The notes below the pieces were generated by a model. The model did no database searches, was not told the DNA's origin, and saw nothing but the letters and a program-made list of their open reading frames with translations. Positions 52,669 through 62,450 of a stretch of 64,000 bases of DNA are shown one piece after another. Position 1 is the stretch's first letter, and each line of letters opens with the position of its first letter. Both the position numbers and the translations under genes were made by a program. The DNA is from JBBQWT01 sp038210375 (GTDB lineage: Bacteria > Acidobacteriota > Terriglobia > Terriglobales > Acidobacteriaceae), in contig JBBQWT010000008.1 in the NCBI GenBank assembly GCA_038210375.1, forward strand, positions 58,367 to 122,366. Reading direction: 5' to 3'.

Positions 52669-53346
52669 ATGTCTAGCTATCTTTTGCGCCTGTCTGCCAT
52701 GTTCGCGATGATGACACTTGCGGGCGTGATGGCCTGCAGTGCGGGTGATCGGGCAAACGTCGCTCTGCCAAACCCTGCTCTAGACGTTCCCATTGCCGCA
52801 GCCGGAGCGGAGCAGTCAGCGGTTCTCGCGGGCGGATGCTTCTGGGTTACTCAAGCCGTCTTCCAGCATGTAAATGGCGTGATCAGGGTGACCTCGGGAT
52901 ACTCCGGGGGCGCAGCCAATACGGCTACCTATAAACTGGTAAGCGCAGACGGGACCGGGCACGCGGAGTCGGTTAAGATCATTTACGATCCTTCAAAGAT
53001 CACTTATGGCCAGCTTCTTCGGGTGTTTTTCTCCGTGGCGCACGATCCAACTCAGTTGAATCGGCAAGGACCTGATACCGGCAGCCAATTTCGTTCAGCC
53101 ATCTTCTATGACAACGATCAACAAAAACGCATTGCGGAGGCGTATATCGTGCAACTCGATAAAGCCATGGTCTTCAAGCGCCCGATCGTAACTCAAGTAG
53201 TCCCATTTAATGCTTTTTATGTTGCGGAAGCCTACCATCAAGACTATGCCATGCATCATCCGCATAACTTGTATGTGGTGCTGCACGACAAACCAAAAGT
53301 TGCTCACCTGCGGCGAGAGTTTCCCGAACTCTACACCGGCAAGTAG
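52669..53346 (+). CDS. msrA: Lipoprotein peptide-methionine (S)-S-oxide reductase-like, active-site Glu replaced
   Basis: 225 residues from the ATG at 52669 with GAGAGG six bases upstream. The N-terminus carries a lipoprotein signal (MFAMMTLAGVMACS). The MsrA core starts at residue 45: AGGCFWVTQAVFQHVNGV with the catalytic Cys, then GYSGG, GHAESVKIIYDPSKI and HDPTQLNRQGPDTGSQFRSA. In the usual GCFWxxE motif the Glu that protonates the sulfoxide is Gln here (GCFWVTQ). No second resolving-Cys tail is seen at the C-terminus. Repair of oxidised envelope proteins is expected if active. The genes downstream lie on the same strand. Confidence 0.87.
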   Translation: MSSYLLRLSAMFAMMTLAGVMACSAGDRANVALPNPALDVPIAAAGAEQSAVLAGGCFWVTQAVFQHVNGVIRVTSGYSGGAANTATYKLVSADGTGHAESVKIIYDPSKITYGQLLRVFFSVAHDPTQLNRQGPDTGSQFRSAIFYDNDQQKRIAEAYIVQLDKAMVFKRPIVTQVVPFNAFYVAEAYHQDYAMHHPHNLYVVLHDKPKVAHLRREFPELYTGK

Positions 53347-53406
53347 CATTTGCGAGAAGGCCATTTCTGGCATTGCGACCCGGGCAGATACTCCAAGGAG
53401 AAACGT

Positions 53407-53805
53407 ATGAATGACTCAGCAATAAACTTCAAAGTCACAAAACTCAGGGCCCAGGTGGACGAACCCGTGATGCTGCGATGGCGAGGCACGGAAGTGGATG
53501 CGGGCGCCTTGACCGTCGAACTCGACAAGAACGTGTCGGGTACGGGTAACCAGGGTGCATTGGATTATTCTCGACGTCGTGCCCGCGCGGAATTCCACGT
53601 ATGCCTCAGCTTTCCTGATCTTGCCAGCACGCTAGGTTCGCTCGATGTCGATCATGAGCTTACTCAGCCCCTGCGGGCGGTAATCCATTCGGAGGGGGAG
53701 ATTCTTGACGACCACAGTTTCGTTCTCAGTGGTGGCTGCGATCTGCAACCTCACGCCCTGTTTCCTCGCGAAGAAACGATGGCATCCGTGTTACCTGGAC
53801 TTTGA
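53407..53805 (+). CDS. Small unknown protein
   Basis: 132 residues starting MNDSAINFKVTKLRAQ, with AAGGAG 9 to 10 bases before the ATG. It is all-strand in character (VMLRWRGTEVDAGALTVEL, EFHVCLSFPDLASTLGSLD, LRAVIHSEGEILDDHSFVLSGGC) and might be a small beta-sandwich. No signal peptide. It follows msrA by 60 bases and precedes the SDR gene by 200, so it may be in the same transcription unit. I do not recognise a family. Confidence 0.6.
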   Translation: MNDSAINFKVTKLRAQVDEPVMLRWRGTEVDAGALTVELDKNVSGTGNQGALDYSRRRARAEFHVCLSFPDLASTLGSLDVDHELTQPLRAVIHSEGEILDDHSFVLSGGCDLQPHALFPREETMASVLPGL

Positions 53806-54005
53806 ACACCGGATGCAGGCTCCCGGTCGGGAGTTGAAATCCACGATGCCCTCCTTCAAGGTCAAGCTGTTTCCTGGCAGTTCGCGCCCGAACAAAAAAG
53901 ACTGCGTTTTACTCTCCCCCAATCGTTTGGGGGGAGATCCTATGATGTTTGCTTGAAAGGTGGATATACGTTCGATCCTGTGGTCTCTGCCTAGGCAGAA
54001 ACCTG

Positions 54006-55109
54006 ATGCTGAATCGAACACCCGCTCTCCTCTTAACCGGCGCTACAGGCTTTGTGGGAAGCGAGCTGCTGAAGCTCTTGCTGGCCGCCGAGCCTGATCG
54101 CCCCATCGCAGTCCTGACCAGGCAATCCCAGAAAATCGCTGAACTCAATTCAATCAGCGGCGTGGTTGCGTTCCAAGGCGATATTACTCATCCCTCTCTC
54201 GGTATGAATGATGGCACTTATGCCCAGCTTACTGAGAGTATCGCGGGTATCGTACATTGCGCCGCCAACACCCGGTTTGGGCTTTCGCTGGCTGATGCCA
54301 GGGCCGTGAATACCGAAGGAACACAGAACCTCTTGCGGTTTGCCAAGCGGTGCCCGAGACTGCAAAAATTTGCTCATGTCAGTACCGGGTACGTGGTGGG
54401 AAAGGCGACAGGCCACTTTCTCGAAGGCCCGATCCGTCATTCGAGCGGCTATTTTAATACCTATCAACAATCCAAGCATGAGGCGGAAGAGCTGGTCACG
54501 CAGGCCATGGACCAGCTGCCAGCGTGCATATTTCGACTCAGTTCCATCATCGGAGACTCGCGTACTGGCGTGGTACGTCAATTCAACTACTTTCATCAGT
54601 TGATCAGGTTATTTCCTAGAAACACGCTGCCGCTGATTCCGGGATTGCCCGGCGCCCCGGTAGATTTGATCGCCAGTGATTGGGCCGTGCCCGCCCTTGC
54701 CTCCTTGTTTGACTCGAGCTTTGTTCCTGGCAGTTTTTATCATGTCTGCGCTGGTCCGAACCACAGTTTTACCGCTGCAGAAATGATCGATGCGATACTG
54801 GCGCTCTTTGAAAGCCACGCCATGGGTCGCAGGTGGCTGCCAATACGAGTCCCGGAATTGGTCTCCCTTCCCCGGTATGAGCGATTCGTCGAGCAAAGCC
54901 GTGGCAGTGGAGACAAACTCCTCAATGAGCTGCTAAGAGTTTTAGGATACTTTTTACCTCACCTGGGAGTATTTCAGGCTTTTGACAATCAAAGAACGCT
55001 GAGTGCACTGGCGAATTCAGGGCTACGATTGCCCTCAATAGACAGCTACTTTGGAAAAGTGGTCGGATATTGCCTGGAGACGAATTGGGGAAGTGGTGCA
55101 GACATCTGA
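54006..55109 (+). CDS. NAD-dependent SDR, thioester-reductase/epimerase-like
   Basis: 367 residues from the ATG at 54006 (MLNRTPALLLTGATGFVGSE). The extended SDR Rossmann motif TGATGFVGSELLKLLL, VHCAANTRFG, the ST...Y(x3)K region (HVSTGYVVGKA, then YQQSKHEAE with the catalytic Tyr-x3-Lys) and the substrate-side CIFRLSSIIGDSRTG match NAD(P)-binding 4/male-sterility-type reductases. Such domains reduce acyl thioesters or modify nucleotide-linked sugars. A PaaI-type thioesterase lies about 1.1 kb downstream. Substrate unknown. Confidence 0.8.
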   Translation: MLNRTPALLLTGATGFVGSELLKLLLAAEPDRPIAVLTRQSQKIAELNSISGVVAFQGDITHPSLGMNDGTYAQLTESIAGIVHCAANTRFGLSLADARAVNTEGTQNLLRFAKRCPRLQKFAHVSTGYVVGKATGHFLEGPIRHSSGYFNTYQQSKHEAEELVTQAMDQLPACIFRLSSIIGDSRTGVVRQFNYFHQLIRLFPRNTLPLIPGLPGAPVDLIASDWAVPALASLFDSSFVPGSFYHVCAGPNHSFTAAEMIDAILALFESHAMGRRWLPIRVPELVSLPRYERFVEQSRGSGDKLLNELLRVLGYFLPHLGVFQAFDNQRTLSALANSGLRLPSIDSYFGKVVGYCLETNWGSGADI

Positions 55110-55408
55110 AGGATGTGAATCAAGTCGTCGATGGTCTCCACTTGGGGGGGACTCTTAATCGACCTTCCTGGCCGGATGGTCGAACTCGCGCCGAGACAAG
55201 GATTCGTCGTATCCAGGAAATTTATGCATGGCCCGCGCGCGGCCGGGAGAACCGTGATACTCATGGTCGAGAACGCTGGAATCATTCCGCCAGGAAACGG
55301 ACGCGGCAACTGAAAACTCGCGTCGCGCGAGCTTCACGCCGGGCGGTCAGCCGGAAGCGGAAAATAATGATTCTGCTTCCAATCGTTGCATCAGGAGGTG
55401 TTTTTGGA

Positions 55409-56080
55409 ATGGTCGTCCCGGTGTTTCTTCCATTAACCACATATCGAGAACTTCCCAGTGAAGAGATGAAGATCCGGATACAGACGTTTCGCGACGACAT
55501 GCTGCGCCGCCGAACGGTGCGTCAATTCTCTAGCCGTCCGGTTCCGCGAGAAGTGATCGAAGACTGCTTACGGATAGCCGGTAGTGCGCCGAGTGGCGCC
55601 AATTTGCAACCCTGGCATTTCGTAGTCGTCACCCACCCTGACATCAAACGCCAGATTCGCGTGGCTGCCGAAAAAGAAGAATACGTTTTTTACCATGAGC
55701 GTGCCCCAAAGGATTGGCTGGAAGCCCTGGCCCCCCTGGGGACCGACGAACACAAGCCCTATTTGGAGGCGGCCCCCTATCTGATCGCTGTCTTTGCGCA
55801 AACTTATGGACTAACGCCCACCGGCCGCAAAGTTAAGAATTACTATGTGACGGAGTCGGTCGGCATCGCAACCGGAATGCTGATATCAGCGGTTCACATG
55901 GCTGGGCTCGTTTCCTTGACTCACACTCCCAGTCCCATGGGATTCCTCAACAACGTCCTGGGGCGGCCGGCTCACGAAAGAGCCTTCTTGCTGCTCGTAG
56001 TGGGCTATCCGGCGGAGAAGGACGCTTGCGTGCCTGACATCTCGAAGAAGGTTCTCGAAGAGATTGCCACTTTCGTTTGA
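55409..56080 (+). CDS. Iodotyrosine-deiodinase-like nitroreductase family protein
   Basis: 223 residues from the ATG at 55409, preceded by a strong AGGAGGTG site at eight bases; longer frames upstream lack one. Core motifs RRRTVRQFSSRPVPREVIEDC (FMN phosphate), GSAPSGANLQPWHFVVV, and VGIATGMLISAVHMAGLVSLTHTPSP. The insertion EEYVFYHERAPKDWLEAL and YLEAAPYLIAVFAQ is the lid segment of iodotyrosine deiodinase and its bacterial relatives, rather than general nitroreductases. It should be an FMN-dependent reductive dehalogenase-like enzyme; real substrate unknown. A 300-base gap with a short open frame (55131-55313) precedes it. Confidence 0.82.
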   Translation: MVVPVFLPLTTYRELPSEEMKIRIQTFRDDMLRRRTVRQFSSRPVPREVIEDCLRIAGSAPSGANLQPWHFVVVTHPDIKRQIRVAAEKEEYVFYHERAPKDWLEALAPLGTDEHKPYLEAAPYLIAVFAQTYGLTPTGRKVKNYYVTESVGIATGMLISAVHMAGLVSLTHTPSPMGFLNNVLGRPAHERAFLLLVVGYPAEKDACVPDISKKVLEEIATFV

Positions 56081-56220
56081 AGAAATCGAAACACCCGAGA
56101 AACGCGGAGGTTAAGCCGGGTGCCGGGTGGACGGTGCCGGGGGGACGGACGTTCACCCGAGGATGAATCCGATTGCCGGCCGACGTACGCCAAAAGGCAA
56201 GTCTGATCGAAGGAAACGGT

Positions 56221-56679
56221 ATGCCTGGAGACCAAATGAATGTTGCAAACCTTAGCTTGGTAAGGGAAATCTTTCTGAAGGCAGAGTTTATCCGTTCCCT
56301 TGGCATTGAACTGACTTCGTATGGCATGGGTTGGTGCGAAACCAGAGTCAATGGGACCCCTGTTCTTCGACAGCAACACGGATTTATTCACGCTGGAGTG
56401 CTGATGACCCTGGCGGACCATACCTGCGGTGGCGCCGCAGCCTCGATGGTACCCGAAGGCCGAGATGTGATTACCGTTGAAACCAAGGTTTCTTTTTTGC
56501 GTCCGGCCTCAGGCCAAAATCTGCTCTGTCGTGCTGAGGTGTTGCGCGCCGGGAAGAACCTGATCTTCGTTGAAGCGACGGTGATGGTCGAAAGCGAACA
56601 GGGGCGAACCGTGGCCGCGAAGGCATCGAGCACTCTGGCAATTTTCACCCAAAGTCAGGACGCAGTAAATCCTGATTAG
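56221..56679 (+). CDS. PaaI-type acyl-CoA thioesterase (hotdog fold)
   Basis: 152 residues from ATG 56221, with AAGGAA six bases upstream. The hotdog core shows RQQHGFIHAGVLMTLADHTC, in which HxGxxxxLAD is the PaaI active-site loop, followed by DVITVETKVSFLRPASG and a long strand KNLIFVEATVMVES. Such enzymes hydrolyse aromatic or aliphatic acyl-CoA thioesters. It lies about 140 bases after the nitroreductase gene on the same strand and may share a pathway with the SDR upstream (inference). Confidence 0.85.
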   Translation: MPGDQMNVANLSLVREIFLKAEFIRSLGIELTSYGMGWCETRVNGTPVLRQQHGFIHAGVLMTLADHTCGGAAASMVPEGRDVITVETKVSFLRPASGQNLLCRAEVLRAGKNLIFVEATVMVESEQGRTVAAKASSTLAIFTQSQDAVNPD

Positions 56680-56797
56680 TTCGAATGTATAGGTCGAAGG
56701 AGGAGCGTTTGGTGTCGAAAAGTTGAACTCAGCCAAGGCTGATTCGAGGGATCGATTTCCGCCACCCGCCTCGATCTAGGCCACTGGATGGGTGCCG

Positions 56798-56844
56798 GGG
56801 GGACAGACGGGACGATTTCACCGGAAAGGTCCCGTCTGTCCCCC
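56798..56844. repeat. Perfect 15-16 bp palindrome downstream of the thioesterase gene
   Basis: GGGGACAGACGGGAC and its exact reverse complement GTCCCGTCTGTCCCC are separated by a 15-base loop. Related words GTGCCGGGGGGACGGACG occur at about 56137. It could serve as a terminator hairpin for both flanking convergent genes, but there is no T-run; a REP-type element is as likely. Confidence 0.65.
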
Positions 56845-56913
56845 GATTTCCAGGCGCTGGATGTGGATTCCAGCTTTGCAGGGCGCAGAGTGATTATTAG
56901 GAACTACCTGCGG

Positions 56914-57513
56914 CTACTCTTGACGAGACCACGCCACATAAGACTCCTCGTCATATGCACCGACGAGGATATGCTGGACATTGGCTTTAAGGACTGAGGC
57001 TTCTTCGCCGGTCAATTGACGAGGCTGTTGTATTTGCAGCGGCTCGGGGGATCGCGTGGCAAGAACTACAGACGGGTATGGACTCGCGCCGCACACATGT
57101 TCGGCTACGACCGAGGCAGTGACTGGGATCGCCCCGGCTTGAAGGTAGGAGTAAGTAGCTCCCACCCACTCGAACACGCCTTCTCTGTCACGCATAACCG
57201 GGTCAGTCAGCCGGAAGAGTTGATTTTCAAAAAGCAGGACTGTTGTCGGGTCTTCCCGCAGAAGGGCGCAGAGGAACTCGATGTATTGATCGAGGAGCCG
57301 CGTTGATACTGCGGCATCGCCGCCGCCGGTCCGAAAATCTCCCCCTTCCTTACAACGCATCCGCTGCTCTGCGGGCACGAACTCCCAGGCATAGCCGCTA
57401 TCGAGATAGGAACTGAGACCCTCTGAGAATGAAGCGGCATCGGCAAGTTGTTCATGCACATATTGAAGTCCGGCCTCGCCTAAGTTTTTCTTTTCAAGTG
57501 ACATCGTTTGCAT
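56914..57513 (-). CDS. Unknown protein, 199 residues
   Basis: The frame MQTMSLEKKNLGEAGLQYVHEQ... has good coding character: charged amphipathic helices alternate with hydrophobic strands (LDQYIEFLCALLREDPTTVLLFENQLFRL, GVFEWVGATYSYLQAGAIPV). No signal peptide, no known motif. ATG at 57504 is an alternative start. The C-terminal IQQPRQLTGEEASVLKANVQ may be a separate helical cap. It stands alone, convergent with the thioesterase gene. A short Gly/Phe-rich frame starts 14 bases beyond its 5' end in the opposite direction. Confidence 0.6.
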   Translation of the reverse strand: MQTMSLEKKNLGEAGLQYVHEQLADAASFSEGLSSYLDSGYAWEFVPAEQRMRCKEGGDFRTGGGDAAVSTRLLDQYIEFLCALLREDPTTVLLFENQLFRLTDPVMRDREGVFEWVGATYSYLQAGAIPVTASVVAEHVCGASPYPSVVLATRSPEPLQIQQPRQLTGEEASVLKANVQHILVGAYDEESYVAWSRQE

Positions 57514-57628
57514 AGTCTCGTACTTCTGTGAACTTTGCTAATCAGATCCCTGGTTTTGGTGTGGGATTCGAGTTAGGTGTCGGATTTGGCTTTGGGTTCG
57601 GCGTTGGCTCAAGCACACAAAATCAGCC

Positions 57629-57922
57629 GGCGGGTGGCCCATACGATAAGGGTGCTCCGAGACATCCCTGCACAGAATGGTTAGGTCGTCGGGAACCCGA
57701 CTGACATTGTCTTAAATTCAACGGCAATTCTGCTGAGAACCACTTGATGAAGACCGATCTCAGCTTCAAGCTATGTGGGTAAACCAAGTACCTTCAACGC
57801 CGATTCATTTTAGACCCGAGCGGTGGGGGTTGAGCATGCCTCGCCCACTCATTGCGTGCCGTAATGAAGTGGGACACCCAATCGTCTGTGGCTTTCGGCA
57901 CTCATCATGTCAGCCACCCGCC
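57629..57922 (+). mobile_element. Internally deleted RAYT element (non-autonomous copy)
   Basis: Positions 57629-57704 match the left end of the longer element at 58925 (GGCGGGTGGCCCATACGATAAGGGTGC...), and 57716-57922 match its right end, including the end of the transposase gene (AAGACCGATCTC...AGCTATGTGGG) and the terminal CCACCCGCC. The transposase body between is missing. Ends are imperfect inverted repeats (13-base left end, last 10 bases kept on the right). This is a MITE-like derivative. Confidence 0.8.
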
Positions 57923-57988
57923 AGGAGATGGTATGGATCGGTTAGAGTATAGTCAGGCCTCAGAAGGCTTTTCCGTCTGCGAGTTGCC

Positions 57989-58921
57989 GTGCCAGAAGAT
58001 ACTCTAAAGAGCTCCCGCGTTCTGACATCCTTGCCAGTCGACTGGCGAGCGGTGCGCGCCTTCCTCGCCCTTGCTTTCGGGCTCGCCTGGACTATCGAGG
58101 GTGTGGCTCTTGCCCGCGGCGTGCGATTCACGTCGCTGACGGTGAAATCGACTTCTCTCCTGGCGTGCGTGATGTTTACGCCGGCTATCGCAGCGTTTAT
58201 AGTTCGGCGCTTCATTACGCACGAAGGATTTGCGACTGCCGGGCTGCGTCGGGGGCCTTGGCGTCCTTATCTATGGGTTTGGATCGCAGTTCCCGTTCTG
58301 GTCGCGGGCATCTGTGGGCTCACGATACTCATCGGGATGGGTCGATTCGACCCCACCGTCTCCACGTTGACGCTTCGCATGCAGGAGGCAGCCCGCGGGC
58401 AACCGCTGCCTCATCTACCATCGCCGCTCGTGCTTTCGGCGGTCATTTTTGCCCAATCGCTCACGCTCGGTGTTCTTGTCGCCAGCGTCTTTACGTTCGG
58501 CGAGGAATTCGGCTGGACCGGGTATCTCTTGATGCGGCTCCTGCCGCTGGGCCGCTGGCGCGCGGCGTTGATCTACGGCGCGATCTGGGGATTCTGGCAC
58601 GCACCACTCATTGCAGGCGGCTTCAACTATCCAGGCTATCCCCTGATCGGTCCCCTAATGATGTGCGCTCTCACAATTACACTTGCACTCACGCAGACAG
58701 CTCTTCGCCTTCGCTTCGACAGCGTGCTGCTCACGAGTTTCTTTCATGCCAGCATCAATACGCAAGGCCTTGGAATCCTTCCTATGCTTGTGATTGGAGT
58801 CTCGCCCATTCTCGGTGGAACCACGGGTTTAGTGGGCATCGTGGCGTTCGGCACGCTGGGGATTTGGCTACTCGCTCGAACACCGGAGCCGCTGGCTCAG
58901 CGCATGGCTGATGGAATTTAA
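57989..58921 (+). CDS. CPBP-family intramembrane metalloprotease
   Basis: 310 residues from GTG 57989, with seven or eight hydrophobic segments. The CAAX protease and bacteriocin-processing (CPBP/Abi) motifs are present: FGEEFGWTGYLLMRL (EExxxR type), GFWHAPLI and FFHASINTQG. This group of glutamate-type membrane proteases cleaves prenylated or peptide substrates and includes bacteriocin immunity proteins. The gene sits between the deleted and the nearly complete copy of the same mobile element, only 3 bases before the latter. Function in the host unknown. Confidence 0.82.
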   Translation: MPEDTLKSSRVLTSLPVDWRAVRAFLALAFGLAWTIEGVALARGVRFTSLTVKSTSLLACVMFTPAIAAFIVRRFITHEGFATAGLRRGPWRPYLWVWIAVPVLVAGICGLTILIGMGRFDPTVSTLTLRMQEAARGQPLPHLPSPLVLSAVIFAQSLTLGVLVASVFTFGEEFGWTGYLLMRLLPLGRWRAALIYGAIWGFWHAPLIAGGFNYPGYPLIGPLMMCALTITLALTQTALRLRFDSVLLTSFFHASINTQGLGILPMLVIGVSPILGGTTGLVGIVAFGTLGIWLLARTPEPLAQRMADGI

Positions 58922-58924
58922 GGT

Positions 58925-59704
58925 GGCGGGTGGCCCATACGATAAGGGTGCCCACTTCATTGCGCATGCAATGAGTGGGCGGGACATCCCGGCTCAGAAT
59001 ACTTGGGGCTTCGGGAACCCGATTGACTTTGTCGTAGACTCTCGGTCATGACGAAAGGGCTCAAGCGATACTACGACGCCAACCATCTTCACTTTATCAC
59101 TTTCAGTTGTTACCGCCGCTAACCGTTGTTGAACACTGCGCGGCGCCGGGACTGCTTTCTCAATGTGTTTGAACCAGTCCGGCAAAAACATAATTTTCTA
59201 GTGATTGACTATGTCGTAATGCCGGAACATGTGCATCTGCTGGTGAGCGAATCCAAGACAGCGAATCCTTCTGCGGTCATAAAATCCTTGAAGCAACAAG
59301 TGGGTCGGCGATTATTGAGGAACCGGCGCCGCCAGGCGGGGCAACTGGAATTTTTCGAGCGGCAGGAACATTTTTGGCAGAAGCGGTTCTACGATTTCAA
59401 TGTGTTCACCCAGCGTAAGCGGGTTGAGAAATTAAAATACATGCACCGCAATCCGGTGAAGCGTGGATTGGTGTTAGCGCCTGAACAATGGATCTGGAGC
59501 AGTTATAATTCTTACTTTTCCGCTAAGAATCATTTGGTGAAGACCGATCTCGTGCTCTAGCTATGTGGGGAACCTAACACGCCGTTTCATTTGAGACCCA
59601 AGCGGTTGGGGTTGCGCATGTCTCGCCCACTCATTGCGTGCCGCAATGAAGTAGGGCACCCAATCTTCTAAGCATCAGCACTCTAATCGTGTGGGCCACC
59701 CGCC
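58925..59704 (+). mobile_element. RAYT (REP-associated transposase) element with 13-bp inverted ends
   Basis: Perfect terminal inverted repeats GGCGGGTGGCCCA (58925-58937) and TGGGCCACCCGCC (59692-59704) bound a 780-base unit. Inside the left end lies a hairpin GCCCACTTCATTGC...GCAATGAGTGGGC; a similar palindrome (GCCCACTCATTGC...GCAATGAAGT) sits near the right end. The unit contains the transposase pseudogene below. A deletion derivative lies 1.3 kb upstream in the same orientation. Confidence 0.85.
59048..59560 (+). pseudogene. REP-associated tyrosine transposase with in-frame stop
   Basis: From ATG 59048 the frame reads MTKGLKRYYDANHLHFITFS then CYRR and meets TAA at codon 25 (59120-59122), where relatives have a sense codon (CYRRxPLL). 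Reading on gives a complete transposase of about 170 codons: HUH motif in MPEHVHLLVSES, the catalytic Tyr in KLKYMHRNPVKRGL and the usual WSSY-like end. A single C to T change (CAA to TAA) would explain the stop. Internal restarts leave a protein lacking the first strand, so the gene is probably inactive. Confidence 0.8.
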
Positions 59705-59813
59705 CGCACCAGCCTCGAAATTTACCGAAGTGCTCCCGAGTCCTGGAAGGCGCTGTTCGCGTCTACCCAGGTCATGTCCGCGTTGGTGGTGCCGACCTAG
59801 TCAGGAGCTTGCC

Positions 59814-60176
59814 TTACATTTGTTTAAGGGAAGGGTGAAGCTGTTTATCAAGCATAGGATTAAGAAATACTAGCTCCAACAGCGTAGTTCCACCAAATAG
59901 AACTAAAGGCCATTGGTGAATAACTCTGAGTACCACAATGAAGAACGCGAGGTGAAGGCCAAGAAAACTAAGCCAGTAGAGCCAGAATTGTCTTGCCTTA
60001 GATTTTTTGTGCGCCCAATAAACCGGATAGCCGAAAACAGTTGCAGTGCTGATCGCTAACCCAATCCATCTTGCGGGAATATCCTTTCCTGGACTAACGG
60101 TCGCCCAAAAGTAAGCCAAACCGACTATCGCAAGTCCCACTCCAATCTCGACTATGATTCCCCACCCCTTCTTCAT
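59814..60176 (-). CDS. Small membrane protein, unknown
   Basis: 120 residues with three to four membrane helices (IIVEIGVGLAIVGLAYFWAT, WIGLAISTATVFGYPVYW, WLYWLSFLGLHLAFFIVVL). Positive charge lies between helices 2 and 3 (HKKSKARQ). No known domain. It is in a low-density region next to the RAYT element and about 270 noncoding bases from accC; composition is more A+T-rich than the acc genes, so it may be acquired. Confidence 0.55.
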   Translation of the reverse strand: MKKGWGIIVEIGVGLAIVGLAYFWATVSPGKDIPARWIGLAISTATVFGYPVYWAHKKSKARQFWLYWLSFLGLHLAFFIVVLRVIHQWPLVLFGGTTLLELVFLNPMLDKQLHPSLKQM

Positions 60177-60446
60177 CTACTCACCAATGGCCCTACATTG
60201 ACCTGTTACCGCGGCTTTATCTCTTTAACTTAATCCAGTAAACAAGAGGGATCGACGAGGGCTAACGTTGTGGCAAAACTTGCGGCCTTGATTCCAGCGT
60301 TTTTAGCGGCCCCTATATTTTAGATTTAGAAAAAATTCGCCCCCCGACGACCTTAGGCGCTCGTCTCCCGGGGTCAACAATTGGCTTTATTCGATTTAGA
60401 GCCCCTATTACAGCGCTGCCTTAGCAACCAATAAAACCAAACCCAA

Positions 60447-61805
<1,359 letters not shown>

Positions 61806-61814
61806 GCGGGTTGT

Positions 61815-62321
<507 letters not shown>

Positions 62322-62450
62322 GATGGGGTTCTGTGGGGTTCAAACACCGGCCATTTTCCGGCCCCTCGATTTGCCGCGACTACGGATTGACTCTCCCTGC
62401 TCGGGACCGGCCTTTTTATCTAGCCCTTCATAATAAGGCAAACCAGCAGT

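Noticed and set aside
55131..55313. 60-codon frame (MVSTWGGLLIDLPGRMVEL...) between the SDR and nitroreductase genes
   Set aside because: The middle part looks protein-like and may be the remnant of a larger gene, but I could not tie it to a family, so it is not called.
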